18,536 nucleotides of DNA from positions 1 through 18,536 of the forward strand of contig JAUWLI010000021.1 of assembly GCA_030613765.1 (NCBI GenBank). Direction: 5' to 3'. The stretch comes from Phycisphaerae bacterium. Its GTDB lineage: Bacteria > Planctomycetota > Phycisphaerae > Sedimentisphaerales > SG8-4. Of the stretch, positions 8,566-15,874 are shown piece by piece. Position numbers and translations under genes: made by a program. The notes under the pieces were generated by a model that searched no databases, was not told the DNA's origin, and was given only the letters and a program-made list of their open reading frames with translations. Within the stretch, counting starts at the first letter, position 1, and each line of letters starts with the position of its first letter.

Positions 8566-9810
8566 ATGGGCAGGATTCTCAACGCTATCTTTATACTGTT
8601 GGCCCTATCCTTCGTGGTATTGGCGGGGGACACACACTCCGAGAAACGGCCTTCTCGTGCAGTTTTCTATGATGCGAGAAAGCTTGAAACAAACTATGCA
8701 GGCCCCGGCCGGGAGGAACTTGCTCCCACGGATATCAATGAAGTACTCATAGGATACTTCGGCCCCGGAACAGCTTCCCACCCGGGAGGGGGTGATATGT
8801 GGTGTGCGGCATCTTTAGCGATTGAAGAAGCCAATCGGGCAGGTGGGTACAAGGGCCTGCCGTTTCGTCTGGTCGCGGGCTGGTCGGACAATCCATGGGG
8901 AACAGGGATATCAAAAGTGGTTCGTATGGCCTACGTGGATAAAGTCTGGGCCATCATTGGGGGAATCGACGGGCCGTCAACCCACCTTGCCGAGCAGGTT
9001 GTTGCAAAGGCCCGTCTTACACTGCTCAGTCCCGCAAGCACAGATAAGACAGTGAATCTTGCCAATGTGCCCTGGATGTTTTCCTGCCTCCCCGGAGACC
9101 ATCTTCAAGCGCCTATTCTCGCCCATGCGATTGCGTCACGTATTGGGGAAAAGCGGTTTCTGCTCGTATCGGCAGTGGACCACGATTCCCACCTTTTTAC
9201 GGTTGAACTTGCCAGATCTTTTGCCCAACACAAATTAGTGCCGTCATACCACTTTGAATTTGAGCCTGAGGAAAAGGACTTCACAGAGCTGGCGGAAAAA
9301 ATTGTAGAGACAAAGGCATATTCCCTGGTTCTCATTGCCGGCGCAGAGCAAAGCGCACATCTAATCTCCGCTGTTCGGGAGAGAAACTTTGTGGGACCTG
9401 TCTTCGGAGGGCCATGTATGGGGCGCCGCAGTTTTCTCGAAGAAGCCGGTAGGGCGGCAGAGGGAGTGCTCTTTCCGTTGCTTTATACTCCCTGTAAAAG
9501 TTCGGATAGATTTGAAAAAAAATTCACTTCCCGTTTTGGATACCATCCTGACTACCTTGCCGCACACACCTATGACACGGTCAACCTTCTGGTTGCCGCC
9601 ATACGTAAGGCGGGACTTAACCGCGCACGGATTCGTGACGCCATCAGGGAACTGTCACCGTGGGCCGGCGTGACTGGTGCCGTCAAGTGGGACACGCTGG
9701 GAGGCAACAGCCGATCTGTCCAGCTTGGTACGGTCAGGGCCGGGTGCGTGATATCCGCTTCAAGGCCTCATGGGCATGACGAAGTGACTCATCGTTTTTC
9801 TCAACAGTAA
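8566..9810 (+). CDS. Second type I substrate-binding protein, paralogue of the preceding gene
   Basis: 414 residues with a signal peptide (MGRILNAIFILLALSFVVLAG) but no obvious lipobox. It shares the preceding gene's layout: NYAGPGR, then VLIGYFGPG, AIEEANRAGGYKGLPFRLV, WAIIGGIDGPSTHLAEQVV, FSCLPGDHLQA, YLAAHTYDTVNLLVAAIRKAGLNRARIRDAI and WAGVTGAVKWDTLG. The match to the neighbour's WAILGTIDGANSHIA and AGLNRAKIRDVLAHRTKPWKGVTGDI shows an old tandem duplication. GGAAGGAT lies about 11 bases before the ATG. The last 77 bases overlap the 3' end of the convergent amidohydrolase. The final residues after VQLGTV look unlike a normal family ending, so the tail may be read-through into neighbouring sequence. 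Confidence 0.87.
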   Translation: MGRILNAIFILLALSFVVLAGDTHSEKRPSRAVFYDARKLETNYAGPGREELAPTDINEVLIGYFGPGTASHPGGGDMWCAASLAIEEANRAGGYKGLPFRLVAGWSDNPWGTGISKVVRMAYVDKVWAIIGGIDGPSTHLAEQVVAKARLTLLSPASTDKTVNLANVPWMFSCLPGDHLQAPILAHAIASRIGEKRFLLVSAVDHDSHLFTVELARSFAQHKLVPSYHFEFEPEEKDFTELAEKIVETKAYSLVLIAGAEQSAHLISAVRERNFVGPVFGGPCMGRRSFLEEAGRAAEGVLFPLLYTPCKSSDRFEKKFTSRFGYHPDYLAAHTYDTVNLLVAAIRKAGLNRARIRDAIRELSPWAGVTGAVKWDTLGGNSRSVQLGTVRAGCVISASRPHGHDEVTHRFSQQ

Positions 9811-10753
9811 TCGTGCCTTCTTTGCCCCGACCGGCAGGGTAGATTGGCTGTTCGTATTTCGGATAAGCCTCGGTTCGCAGATGGGCCAGCATGTGATGTC
9901 CGCGGCGGCGCTGCCGTTCGGCTCGCAGTGCGGCAAGATCGACAGGGCCGACAATGATTTTCTCCCCCGTTCCCGGCTCGACCTGGGCGAGCACGCGGCC
10001 GTCGTAGTCAACTATCATGCTGCCTCCGGGCCAGCTAAAAGGCGGATAGTTTTGCAGACTGGCTGCCTGGTTGGCTGCGACTACATAGGCCATATTCTCC
10101 AGCGCACGTACACGGTTAATGATTGTCCACCAATCCAGAGGTTGGGTTGTTCCCCATGGGTCCATATACGCCGATACGCGCACGAGCAGCTCGGCCCCTG
10201 CGAGGCTGAGCTGCCTAATTGCTTCAGGGAATAGCCAGTCATAGCAAATGGCAGTGCCAATCTTACCAATTTCAGTATCTGCCACAGGAAACATCGGCTC
10301 GTCATAGCCAGCCAAATCATGCGGGCTGGTATGTACTTCCCAAGGCGTCCAAGTGTGCACCTTGCGGTACTTAGAGATAATGCCGTTAGGACCAATCAAA
10401 CAGGTTGTATTAAAGACATGACCGGGCCAGCGGGAGTCCATCTCTAAAAACGTGCCGGTTTGGATGTAGATGCCTAACTGCTTCGCTTTTTCCTGATAGC
10501 GTTGGGTATGTTCGTTTGGGATGGGTACAGCCAAGGTGTCCAGCAACTCATCAACGGTAGGGTAGATGGGCGCTGCGTGAGCAAACTCAGGAAACACAAC
10601 GAGTCGTACGTCGAAGAACGGCTCATAGCCCACTACAGCATGGTCGATCATCTCCAGCATCCGCTCGACCCGGCCGGCAATTTCGTCGCGTTTCGCAGGA
10701 TTCGGCATATCAAGCTGACATGCCGCTGCATAGAATCGATCGATGGAACCCAT
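9734..10753 (-). CDS. Nitrilase-superfamily carbon-nitrogen hydrolase (amidase-like)
   Basis: 339 residues from the ATG at 10753; another ATG lies immediately upstream at 10756. GAAAGG is 6 bases from the inner ATG and only 3 from the outer one, so the inner one is preferred. The catalytic set is complete. Counting from the outer Met: Glu57 in VVFPEFAH, Lys132 in SKYRKVH, Glu140 in WTPWEVH eight residues later (the spacing seen in aliphatic amidases), and Cys171 in GTAICYDWLFPEA. Family members cleave amides or nitriles, releasing ammonia, in the cytoplasm; no signal peptide is seen. The exact substrate is unknown. It follows the last CRTAC1 gene by 41 bases and may be co-transcribed with it. 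Its 3' end overlaps the convergent substrate-binding gene by 77 bases. Confidence 0.9.
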   Translation of the reverse strand: MGSIDRFYAAACQLDMPNPAKRDEIAGRVERMLEMIDHAVVGYEPFFDVRLVVFPEFAHAAPIYPTVDELLDTLAVPIPNEHTQRYQEKAKQLGIYIQTGTFLEMDSRWPGHVFNTTCLIGPNGIISKYRKVHTWTPWEVHTSPHDLAGYDEPMFPVADTEIGKIGTAICYDWLFPEAIRQLSLAGAELLVRVSAYMDPWGTTQPLDWWTIINRVRALENMAYVVAANQAASLQNYPPFSWPGGSMIVDYDGRVLAQVEPGTGEKIIVGPVDLAALRAERQRRRGHHMLAHLRTEAYPKYEQPIYPAGRGKEGTITVEKNDESLRHAHEALKRISRTRP

Positions 10754-10794
10754 CATCTACCTTTCTTCAGCAAAATATCACTCTTCGGCGTACG

Positions 10795-12489
10795 TTATTT
10801 TGTGTGGCCAGTTCCTTCGGTTATTGTTAAAAGCTGATCGGCCGCAATATTTTTAAAAGTATCGACTCCACCGCCAATCCATCGGACCTCGATACGGTCT
10901 ATCTTTTCGCGGTTTCCCAGCCCAAAGTGAAGACGCATCCCGTAATGACTCTGATACCCACGACCGCTATGGACCTCGTCCAAGAGAGTTAGATCATCGG
11001 CCACAACCTTGACTTGTGCTCCCACCCCGTTCCGATTGCTCTTTGTTCCTCGTAAGCGAACCTGAATCCAGTGCCCTTTAGACAGCGAGTCGTTCCTCAG
11101 GATGGTAGGCTCTCTGCGGGAATTCATAATAACCGCATCTATATCTCCATCATTGTCTAAATCGTCGAAGCCCGCGCCCCGGCTGCTCAACTTTACCTTC
11201 ATACCATCGCCGGCTTTGTCTGAAATATTGATGAACTTACCGTCACCTGTATTCATGAACAGTATATTGCGTGCTAAATAGGTTTTCGTATCGTCGTATA
11301 GCTCGACATTATCCTGCAGGTGGCCACAAGCAACGAAGATGTCACGATCACCATCATTATCGAAATCGACAAAACTATTACCCCAGGTTACATGAGGGCG
11401 TGTTCCTGCGCCAGCTCCGGCGATAAGATTCACTTCCTCGAAAATCCCATGGCCTAAGTTTTTATACAGTGCGGCGAATTGCTGTTGAAAGTTAGTCATG
11501 TAGAAATCAAGCCAACCGTCATTGTCATAATCCCCACAATCTACGCCCATGCTTCCCTGTGAATGACCGCTGAGATCATACGCGAAGCCGCTGATGAGCG
11601 CCACTTCTTCAAATTTTCCCGAACCGTTATTCATGAAAAGAAAGTTTTCTGCAACATCATTGGCGATTAAGATATCAGTGTCACCATCATTGTCGTAGTC
11701 ACCACAGACCATTCCCATACCCCACCCCGCGTGGTCCGCAATACCGCTTTCCCTGCTGACGTCGGTAAACGTACCATCACCGTTATTTCGAAACAGGCTG
11801 TCATGCACCGGCCGGTAGTGCCTGGGATTAGCATACACAGGAACACCCTGTGTGTTTTTCGTAACGTGCGTGTCATACGAAAACTCAAGATAATTGGCAA
11901 CGTAAAGATCCAGGTCACCATCTTTGTCCATATCAAGGAAACAAGCGCCTGCACCAACCTGAAACCCGTTGTCTACGCCCGCCCGTTTTGTAATGTCAGT
12001 AAAGGTCCCGTCACCGTTATTTTGGTACAGAACATTCGGCCCATAATTATTCAGGTAAACATCCTGGTCACCGTCATTGTCGTAATCAGCCACGGCAACG
12101 CCCAGCCCATACCCCGTATCGCCTAAGCCCGCCTGTTCTGTTACGTCAGTAAACTTCCAATTGCCCTCATTGCGATATAACGCATTTTTCGGCTGCACAT
12201 TGGCCTTCGTCCCTTTCAGGGGAGCACCATTCAGGAAATAGATGTCCACATCTCCATCGTTATCGTAATCAAAAAGTGCCAAACCTGCACTTACTGTCTC
12301 CATAATATAGTATCTTCCACTGCTTCCATCGGTATGTTTGAAGGTAATGTGCGTTTCTTTGGTAACATTGGTGAGCTTGATTGAACTTTTGGCATGTGCT
12401 TGATAAAATGTACATGTCAATATCAACATTACCGGAAAATATCCTCTTAAATTCTGCCTGGCTTTATGGATGCTATAAAAGATCTTCAA
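10795..12489 (-). CDS. Secreted CRTAC1/ASPIC protein, cassette 1
   Basis: 564 residues from a TTG at 12489, one base after the stop of the TPR gene. The TTG is supported by AAGAAGGG at 12498-12505 with an 8-base spacer, by an upstream in-frame stop, and by matching length and layout with the cassette 2 paralogue. A signal peptide spans about residues 1-32. Seven DxDxDGxxD propeller motifs follow (DYDNDGDVD at about 74, then DYDNDGDQD, DMDKDGDLD, DYDNDGDTD, DYDNDGWLD, DFDNDGDRD, DLDNDGDID). The ASPIC/UnbV domain runs from about 472 to 558 (GHWIQVRLRG, VGAQVKVV, SGRGYQSHYGMRLHFGLG, IEVRWIG). It is likely exported and calcium-binding. The coupled TPR gene suggests the two proteins act together. 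Function otherwise unknown. Confidence 0.88.
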   Translation of the reverse strand: MKIFYSIHKARQNLRGYFPVMLILTCTFYQAHAKSSIKLTNVTKETHITFKHTDGSSGRYYIMETVSAGLALFDYDNDGDVDIYFLNGAPLKGTKANVQPKNALYRNEGNWKFTDVTEQAGLGDTGYGLGVAVADYDNDGDQDVYLNNYGPNVLYQNNGDGTFTDITKRAGVDNGFQVGAGACFLDMDKDGDLDLYVANYLEFSYDTHVTKNTQGVPVYANPRHYRPVHDSLFRNNGDGTFTDVSRESGIADHAGWGMGMVCGDYDNDGDTDILIANDVAENFLFMNNGSGKFEEVALISGFAYDLSGHSQGSMGVDCGDYDNDGWLDFYMTNFQQQFAALYKNLGHGIFEEVNLIAGAGAGTRPHVTWGNSFVDFDNDGDRDIFVACGHLQDNVELYDDTKTYLARNILFMNTGDGKFINISDKAGDGMKVKLSSRGAGFDDLDNDGDIDAVIMNSRREPTILRNDSLSKGHWIQVRLRGTKSNRNGVGAQVKVVADDLTLLDEVHSGRGYQSHYGMRLHFGLGNREKIDRIEVRWIGGGVDTFKNIAADQLLTITEGTGHTK

Positions 12490-12490
12490 C

Positions 12491-13942
12491 TCAATTACCC
12501 TTCTTCAGCTGCTCATACATCTGCCTGTAATCAATATTACCGGGTTCAAGCTCGATTGCTTGTTGTATTGCCGACACTGCACTTGCTCTGTCGCCGTTAA
12601 CTTTACAGGCCCAGCTCAATATAAAAAAGTTCTCTCCGGTTTTTTCCAGCGCAACGGCCTTTTCAGCCAGCTTCCCGGCTTCGGGCAGTTTCCTGTTCAT
12701 TTTCAGGTACAGATACGCAAGATAGTGATAACCAAAGGATTGCTTCGGGTCCAGCTCAATCACTTTTCGAAAGGCCTTTTCCGCATCGTCATATTGTTGT
12801 AATTGTAATGAAAGAATTCCTACATTCCCATGACAGTTAACATTTTGCGGCTGGATCGTGGTGAGTTGTTTATAGAACTGCAGGGCTTGCGTTATTCTTC
12901 CATCCTGCTCATACAATGTCGCCAGAAGAACGCGGCAGTCTGATTGCTCCGAATCCAGTGTTGCCGCCCTTTGCAACAGTTTTTCGGCCTTTTCTGAACT
13001 TCTACGTAAATAATACAATTGGCCAATATCCGTATGTGCCTGCGCCACAGTCTTTCGGGCTGAAACCAAATCATCAAATCTGCTGTCGCGCTCCTTCAGG
13101 GCTTTCATCTCCTCGTCTTTTAGCTTTCGGAACGTCTCCATAAATCCCCTGGACTTCTCTTTTTCCCCAAGCATAGCGCAGATAGTCGCAAGCCCATAGT
13201 AGGCCTGTGTGTAACCCGGTGTCATCTTAATAACCGTTTCGTAGCACTTTCTCGCCTTCTCATACTCCTTCAACAATTGGTATTGTCTACCGAGCATAAA
13301 TTGGCTATGGACCGACTGCCCGGATACCTCGATATCTTTCTGAAATGCCTTAACAGCTTCCTCTGCCTTGCCCAGGCACATCAGCGCGCATGCCAGAGAG
13401 TTATAAACACCGGGCAGTTTGGGATCAATCCCCAGAACTCTCTGCCCCAGATCCACAGCTCTCTCGTATTCTCCTTTATCAAAGGCAATCTCGGCCATGC
13501 CGTGGTAGGCTTTGATATGGTTCCGGTCTAATTCCACGCATCTTTCCCAGCACATTATCGCTTTCTCCGAGTTCCCTTGATTTCTGTATACGAACCCTGA
13601 CAGAAAAAACGCTTCTGCATCTTTGGGAAAATCCTTCGTGAGTTGGATAGCAGCGTTAACCGCCTCCTTTTTCAAAGCTGCAACTTCCTGTTCCGGAGTA
13701 AGGATTGAATTGACCGGTCTCAATACCGACAATTCCATCGAATTCGAGTCTGGCTCTATTGTTTGTGGTTCTTCGTGTGTAGGCAATAGAGAACTCAGAT
13801 AAAAAAAAACGAAAACGGCTGCGCATATGATTGCCGCTCCGACCAAAACCCATGTGGTTCGTTTCATAGAAGCCGAGGCCAATGGTTTTGAACGACTGGA
13901 ATTCTTTGTTTTGCGTTTCCCTCTTTTCTTATGCTTTGCCAT
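12491..13942 (-). CDS. Membrane-anchored TPR protein, cassette 1
   Basis: 483 residues from the ATG at 13942; a TTG directly upstream (13945) is less likely. TAAGG lies 9 bases before the ATG. The N-terminus is strongly basic (KHKKRGKRKTK), followed by one transmembrane segment at about residues 31-53 (WVLVGAAIICAAVFVFFYL), giving an inside-basic anchor with a large periplasmic domain. From about residue 100 to the end there are about nine tetratricopeptide repeats, for example AFFLSGFVYRNQGNSEKAI, AYHGMAEIAFDKGEYERAV, SQFMLGRQYQLLKEYEKAR and YHYLAYLYLKMNRKLPEAG. A charged helical stretch (about 250-280, KLKDEEMKALKERD) interrupts them. TPRs bind partner proteins; the natural candidate is the CRTAC1 protein encoded one base downstream. 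No catalytic motif is seen. Confidence 0.88.
   Translation of the reverse strand: MAKHKKRGKRKTKNSSRSKPLASASMKRTTWVLVGAAIICAAVFVFFYLSSLLPTHEEPQTIEPDSNSMELSVLRPVNSILTPEQEVAALKKEAVNAAIQLTKDFPKDAEAFFLSGFVYRNQGNSEKAIMCWERCVELDRNHIKAYHGMAEIAFDKGEYERAVDLGQRVLGIDPKLPGVYNSLACALMCLGKAEEAVKAFQKDIEVSGQSVHSQFMLGRQYQLLKEYEKARKCYETVIKMTPGYTQAYYGLATICAMLGEKEKSRGFMETFRKLKDEEMKALKERDSRFDDLVSARKTVAQAHTDIGQLYYLRRSSEKAEKLLQRAATLDSEQSDCRVLLATLYEQDGRITQALQFYKQLTTIQPQNVNCHGNVGILSLQLQQYDDAEKAFRKVIELDPKQSFGYHYLAYLYLKMNRKLPEAGKLAEKAVALEKTGENFFILSWACKVNGDRASAVSAIQQAIELEPGNIDYRQMYEQLKKGN
12498..12505 (-). promoter_or_regulatory. Ribosome-binding site deciding the TTG start of cassette 1 CRTAC1
   Basis: AAGAAGGG on the minus strand lies inside the last codons of the TPR gene, with an 8-base spacer to the TTG at 12489. 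It supports the unusual start codon and implies translational coupling. Confidence 0.6.
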
Positions 13943-13953
13943 CAAATACAGCC

Positions 13954-14004
13954 TTAGAACTTTCGCACCTTATGTAAGAACGCCCTATCACCACCTTTCT
14001 TCAT
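13954..14004 (-). other. Possible leader peptide ORF (16 codons), copy 1
   Basis: An ATG at 14004 opens MKKGGDRAFLHKVRKF and stops at 13954-13956. The TAA stop overlaps the TAAGG that serves the TPR gene, 11 bases before its ATG. The ORF starts only 3 bases after the predicted -10 box, so it would need a nearly leaderless transcript. It has no Shine-Dalgarno sequence. The second cassette has the same ORF with two changes. Confidence 0.25.
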
Positions 14005-14007
14005 GGG

Positions 14008-14036
14008 ATTATACCAAAAAAGTCATTATTCCGCAA
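14008..14036 (-). promoter_or_regulatory. Sigma70-like promoter for cassette 1
   Basis: On the minus strand TTGCGG (14036-14031) and TATAAT (14013-14008) are separated by 17 bases. The -10 box is perfect and the -35 box is a half match. The predicted start lies near 14000, giving a leader of roughly 58 bases before the TPR ATG. The arrangement is repeated in the next spacer. Confidence 0.55.
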
Positions 14037-14185
14037 GATACCCTGCGTGTGACGCTTCTCTTGATACCATTCGGAGGATTCTACTTCATACTCTGTATAG
14101 CCTCCCAAGAGCGTATTAGACCATCTTCGGTATTGGTCCCCCGCGTTGTTTTTCGGCTACCATTTACAAGGTTCTCACCGTTGAG

Positions 14186-15874
14186 CTATTCGACTTTCGA
14201 ACTCCCTTCGGTGAGTGTTACAAGCCGGTCCACTGTGACGTTCTTGAAGACATCCGTCCGAGTGCCTATCCATCTGACCTCGATACTATCTATCTTTTCG
14301 CGGTTGCCCAGCCCAAAGTGAAGACGCATGCCGTAATGGCTCTGATACCCACGACCACTATGAACCTCGTCGAGGAGCGTAAGATCACCAGCTACAACCT
14401 TGACGTGCGCTCCCACACCATCCCGATTGCTTTTTGTTCCTCGTAAGCGAACCTGAATGCAGGGTCCTTTAGTCGGCGAGTCGTTTCTCAAAATGGTAGG
14501 CTCGGCGCGGGAATTCATGATAACCACATCTATATCTCCATCATTGTCTAAGTCGTCGCAGCCCGCGCCGCGGCTGCTGAGCTTGACTTTCAAGCCATCT
14601 CCGCTTTTGTCGGATACATTAACGAATTTTCCGTCACCGGTGTTCATAAGGACTTTATTGGGTATAAGATACGTGGTGGTGTCGTCATAACGTTCAATAT
14701 TAACCTGGAGGTGACCACATGCGATGAAGATGTCACGAAATCCATCGTTATCAAAATCTACGAAGCTGTTGCCCCACGTCACAAGGGGAAGAGTTCCTGC
14801 TCCGGCACCGGTTACCGGAGTCACGTCTTCGAACATACCATCACCCAGGTTTCTGTAGAGCGTAGCCAACTGCGTTTGGTAAGAAGTTTCATGGAAATCC
14901 AACCATCCATCGTTGTCATAGTCACCACAGTCCACTCCCATACTCCCATGCTCTTCGCCACTGAGATCGTATGCGACCCCGGCCATGAGCCCGACATCTT
15001 CAAATTTTCCCGTGCCGTCATTTTCAAAAAGGAAATTCCCTTTCATATCATTGGCTACATAAATATCCGTGTCACCATCGTTATCATAGTCACTGCAAAT
15101 CATTCCCATGGCCGTTCCGCATTGCCCGGCCACCCCACATAACTTGCTGACATCGGTGAATGTGCCATCGCCGTTGTTACGATACACAACATCGGGTACA
15201 GACGCATAAAAACCGGGACCTACGTATACGGCAAAACCGCTTATTGTATTCACGGAATGTTTTTCATAAGAAAAGTCAAGATAGTTTGAAACGTAAAGAT
15301 CCAGGTCGCCATCTTTATCCATGTCAAGAAAACAGGTGCCGGCCCCCATTTTAAACCCACAATCCACACCCGCCTTTTCTGCCACATCGGTAAAGGTGCC
15401 ATTGCCATTATTGCGATACAGCACGTTTGGTCCGTAATTATTCAAGTAAATATCCGAATCTCCGTCATTATCGTAATCACCAACCGCAACGCCCAAGCCA
15501 TAGCCTGTATCACCCACACCAGCCTTGTCTGTTACATCGGCAAATTTCCAATTTCCTTCATTGCGATAAAGCGCGTTCTTCGGCACTACATCAACCTTTG
15601 TTCCCCTGAGTGGCGCACCATTAAGAAAATAGATGTCAATATTCCCATCATTATCATAATCAAAAAGCGCCAAACCCGCAGAAAATGGTTCTACTGCATA
15701 ATATTTGCCAGATCCACCATCGGTGTGTATGAAAGTAATTCCTGTTTCTCTGGTGACATCGCGAAGCGTAACAGGACCGCCGTGACACACATTATAAAAG
15801 GCACATAATAACACAGGCACCATCAACCACCGAAAATCTGTCCAACGTTCTCTACAGCTTCTAAGAATCGCCAC
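14186..15874 (-). CDS. Secreted CRTAC1/ASPIC protein, cassette 2
   Basis: 562 residues from a GTG at 15874. This start is preferred to upstream candidates (15976, or the ATG at 15901) because AAGAGGA sits 6 bases before it. It also gives a length close to cassette 1 and leaves only a 14-base overlap with the TPR gene. A signal segment (DFRWLMVPVLLCAFYNVCHG) is followed by seven DxDxDGxxD motifs (LFDYDNDGNID through DLDNDGDID) and a C-terminal ASPIC/UnbV domain. Oddities: the usual GHWIQVRL of the ASPIC domain is GPCIQVRL here, GAGFDDL is GAGCDDL, and one blade reads WLDFHETS instead of WLDFYMTN. The last 17 residues are identical to those of cassette 3. Predicted exported and possibly calcium-binding; function unknown. 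Confidence 0.87.
   Translation of the reverse strand: MAILRSCRERWTDFRWLMVPVLLCAFYNVCHGGPVTLRDVTRETGITFIHTDGGSGKYYAVEPFSAGLALFDYDNDGNIDIYFLNGAPLRGTKVDVVPKNALYRNEGNWKFADVTDKAGVGDTGYGLGVAVGDYDNDGDSDIYLNNYGPNVLYRNNGNGTFTDVAEKAGVDCGFKMGAGTCFLDMDKDGDLDLYVSNYLDFSYEKHSVNTISGFAVYVGPGFYASVPDVVYRNNGDGTFTDVSKLCGVAGQCGTAMGMICSDYDNDGDTDIYVANDMKGNFLFENDGTGKFEDVGLMAGVAYDLSGEEHGSMGVDCGDYDNDGWLDFHETSYQTQLATLYRNLGDGMFEDVTPVTGAGAGTLPLVTWGNSFVDFDNDGFRDIFIACGHLQVNIERYDDTTTYLIPNKVLMNTGDGKFVNVSDKSGDGLKVKLSSRGAGCDDLDNDGDIDVVIMNSRAEPTILRNDSPTKGPCIQVRLRGTKSNRDGVGAHVKVVAGDLTLLDEVHSGRGYQSHYGMRLHFGLGNREKIDSIEVRWIGTRTDVFKNVTVDRLVTLTEGSSKVE

Larger units (their letters stand above)
13943..14185 (-). repeat. Spacer/leader repeat, copy 1 (between CRTAC1 cassette 2 and TPR cassette 1)
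   Basis: This 243-base spacer is closely matched by 17328-17577. The roughly 95 bases next to the TPR start codon differ at only about three positions. Further out the copies stay recognisable, with scattered substitutions and an indel near 14110. No clear rho-independent terminator was seen for the upstream CRTAC1 gene. Confidence 0.9.

Noticed and set aside
10795..12300. Periodic similar DNA blocks resembling a repeat array
   Set aside because: They are codons of the DxDxDGxxD propeller blades in frame with the CRTAC1 protein, not a CRISPR or satellite array.
13945..13945. TTG starts directly before the TPR gene ATGs (13945 and 17330)
   Set aside because: They would add one residue only. 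The adjoining ATG has equal or better spacing from TAAGG and is the normal choice.
14170..14185. CTCAACGGTGAG hairpin after the cassette 2 CRTAC1 stop as a terminator
   Set aside because: The stem is four base pairs and no T-run follows on the transcribed strand.
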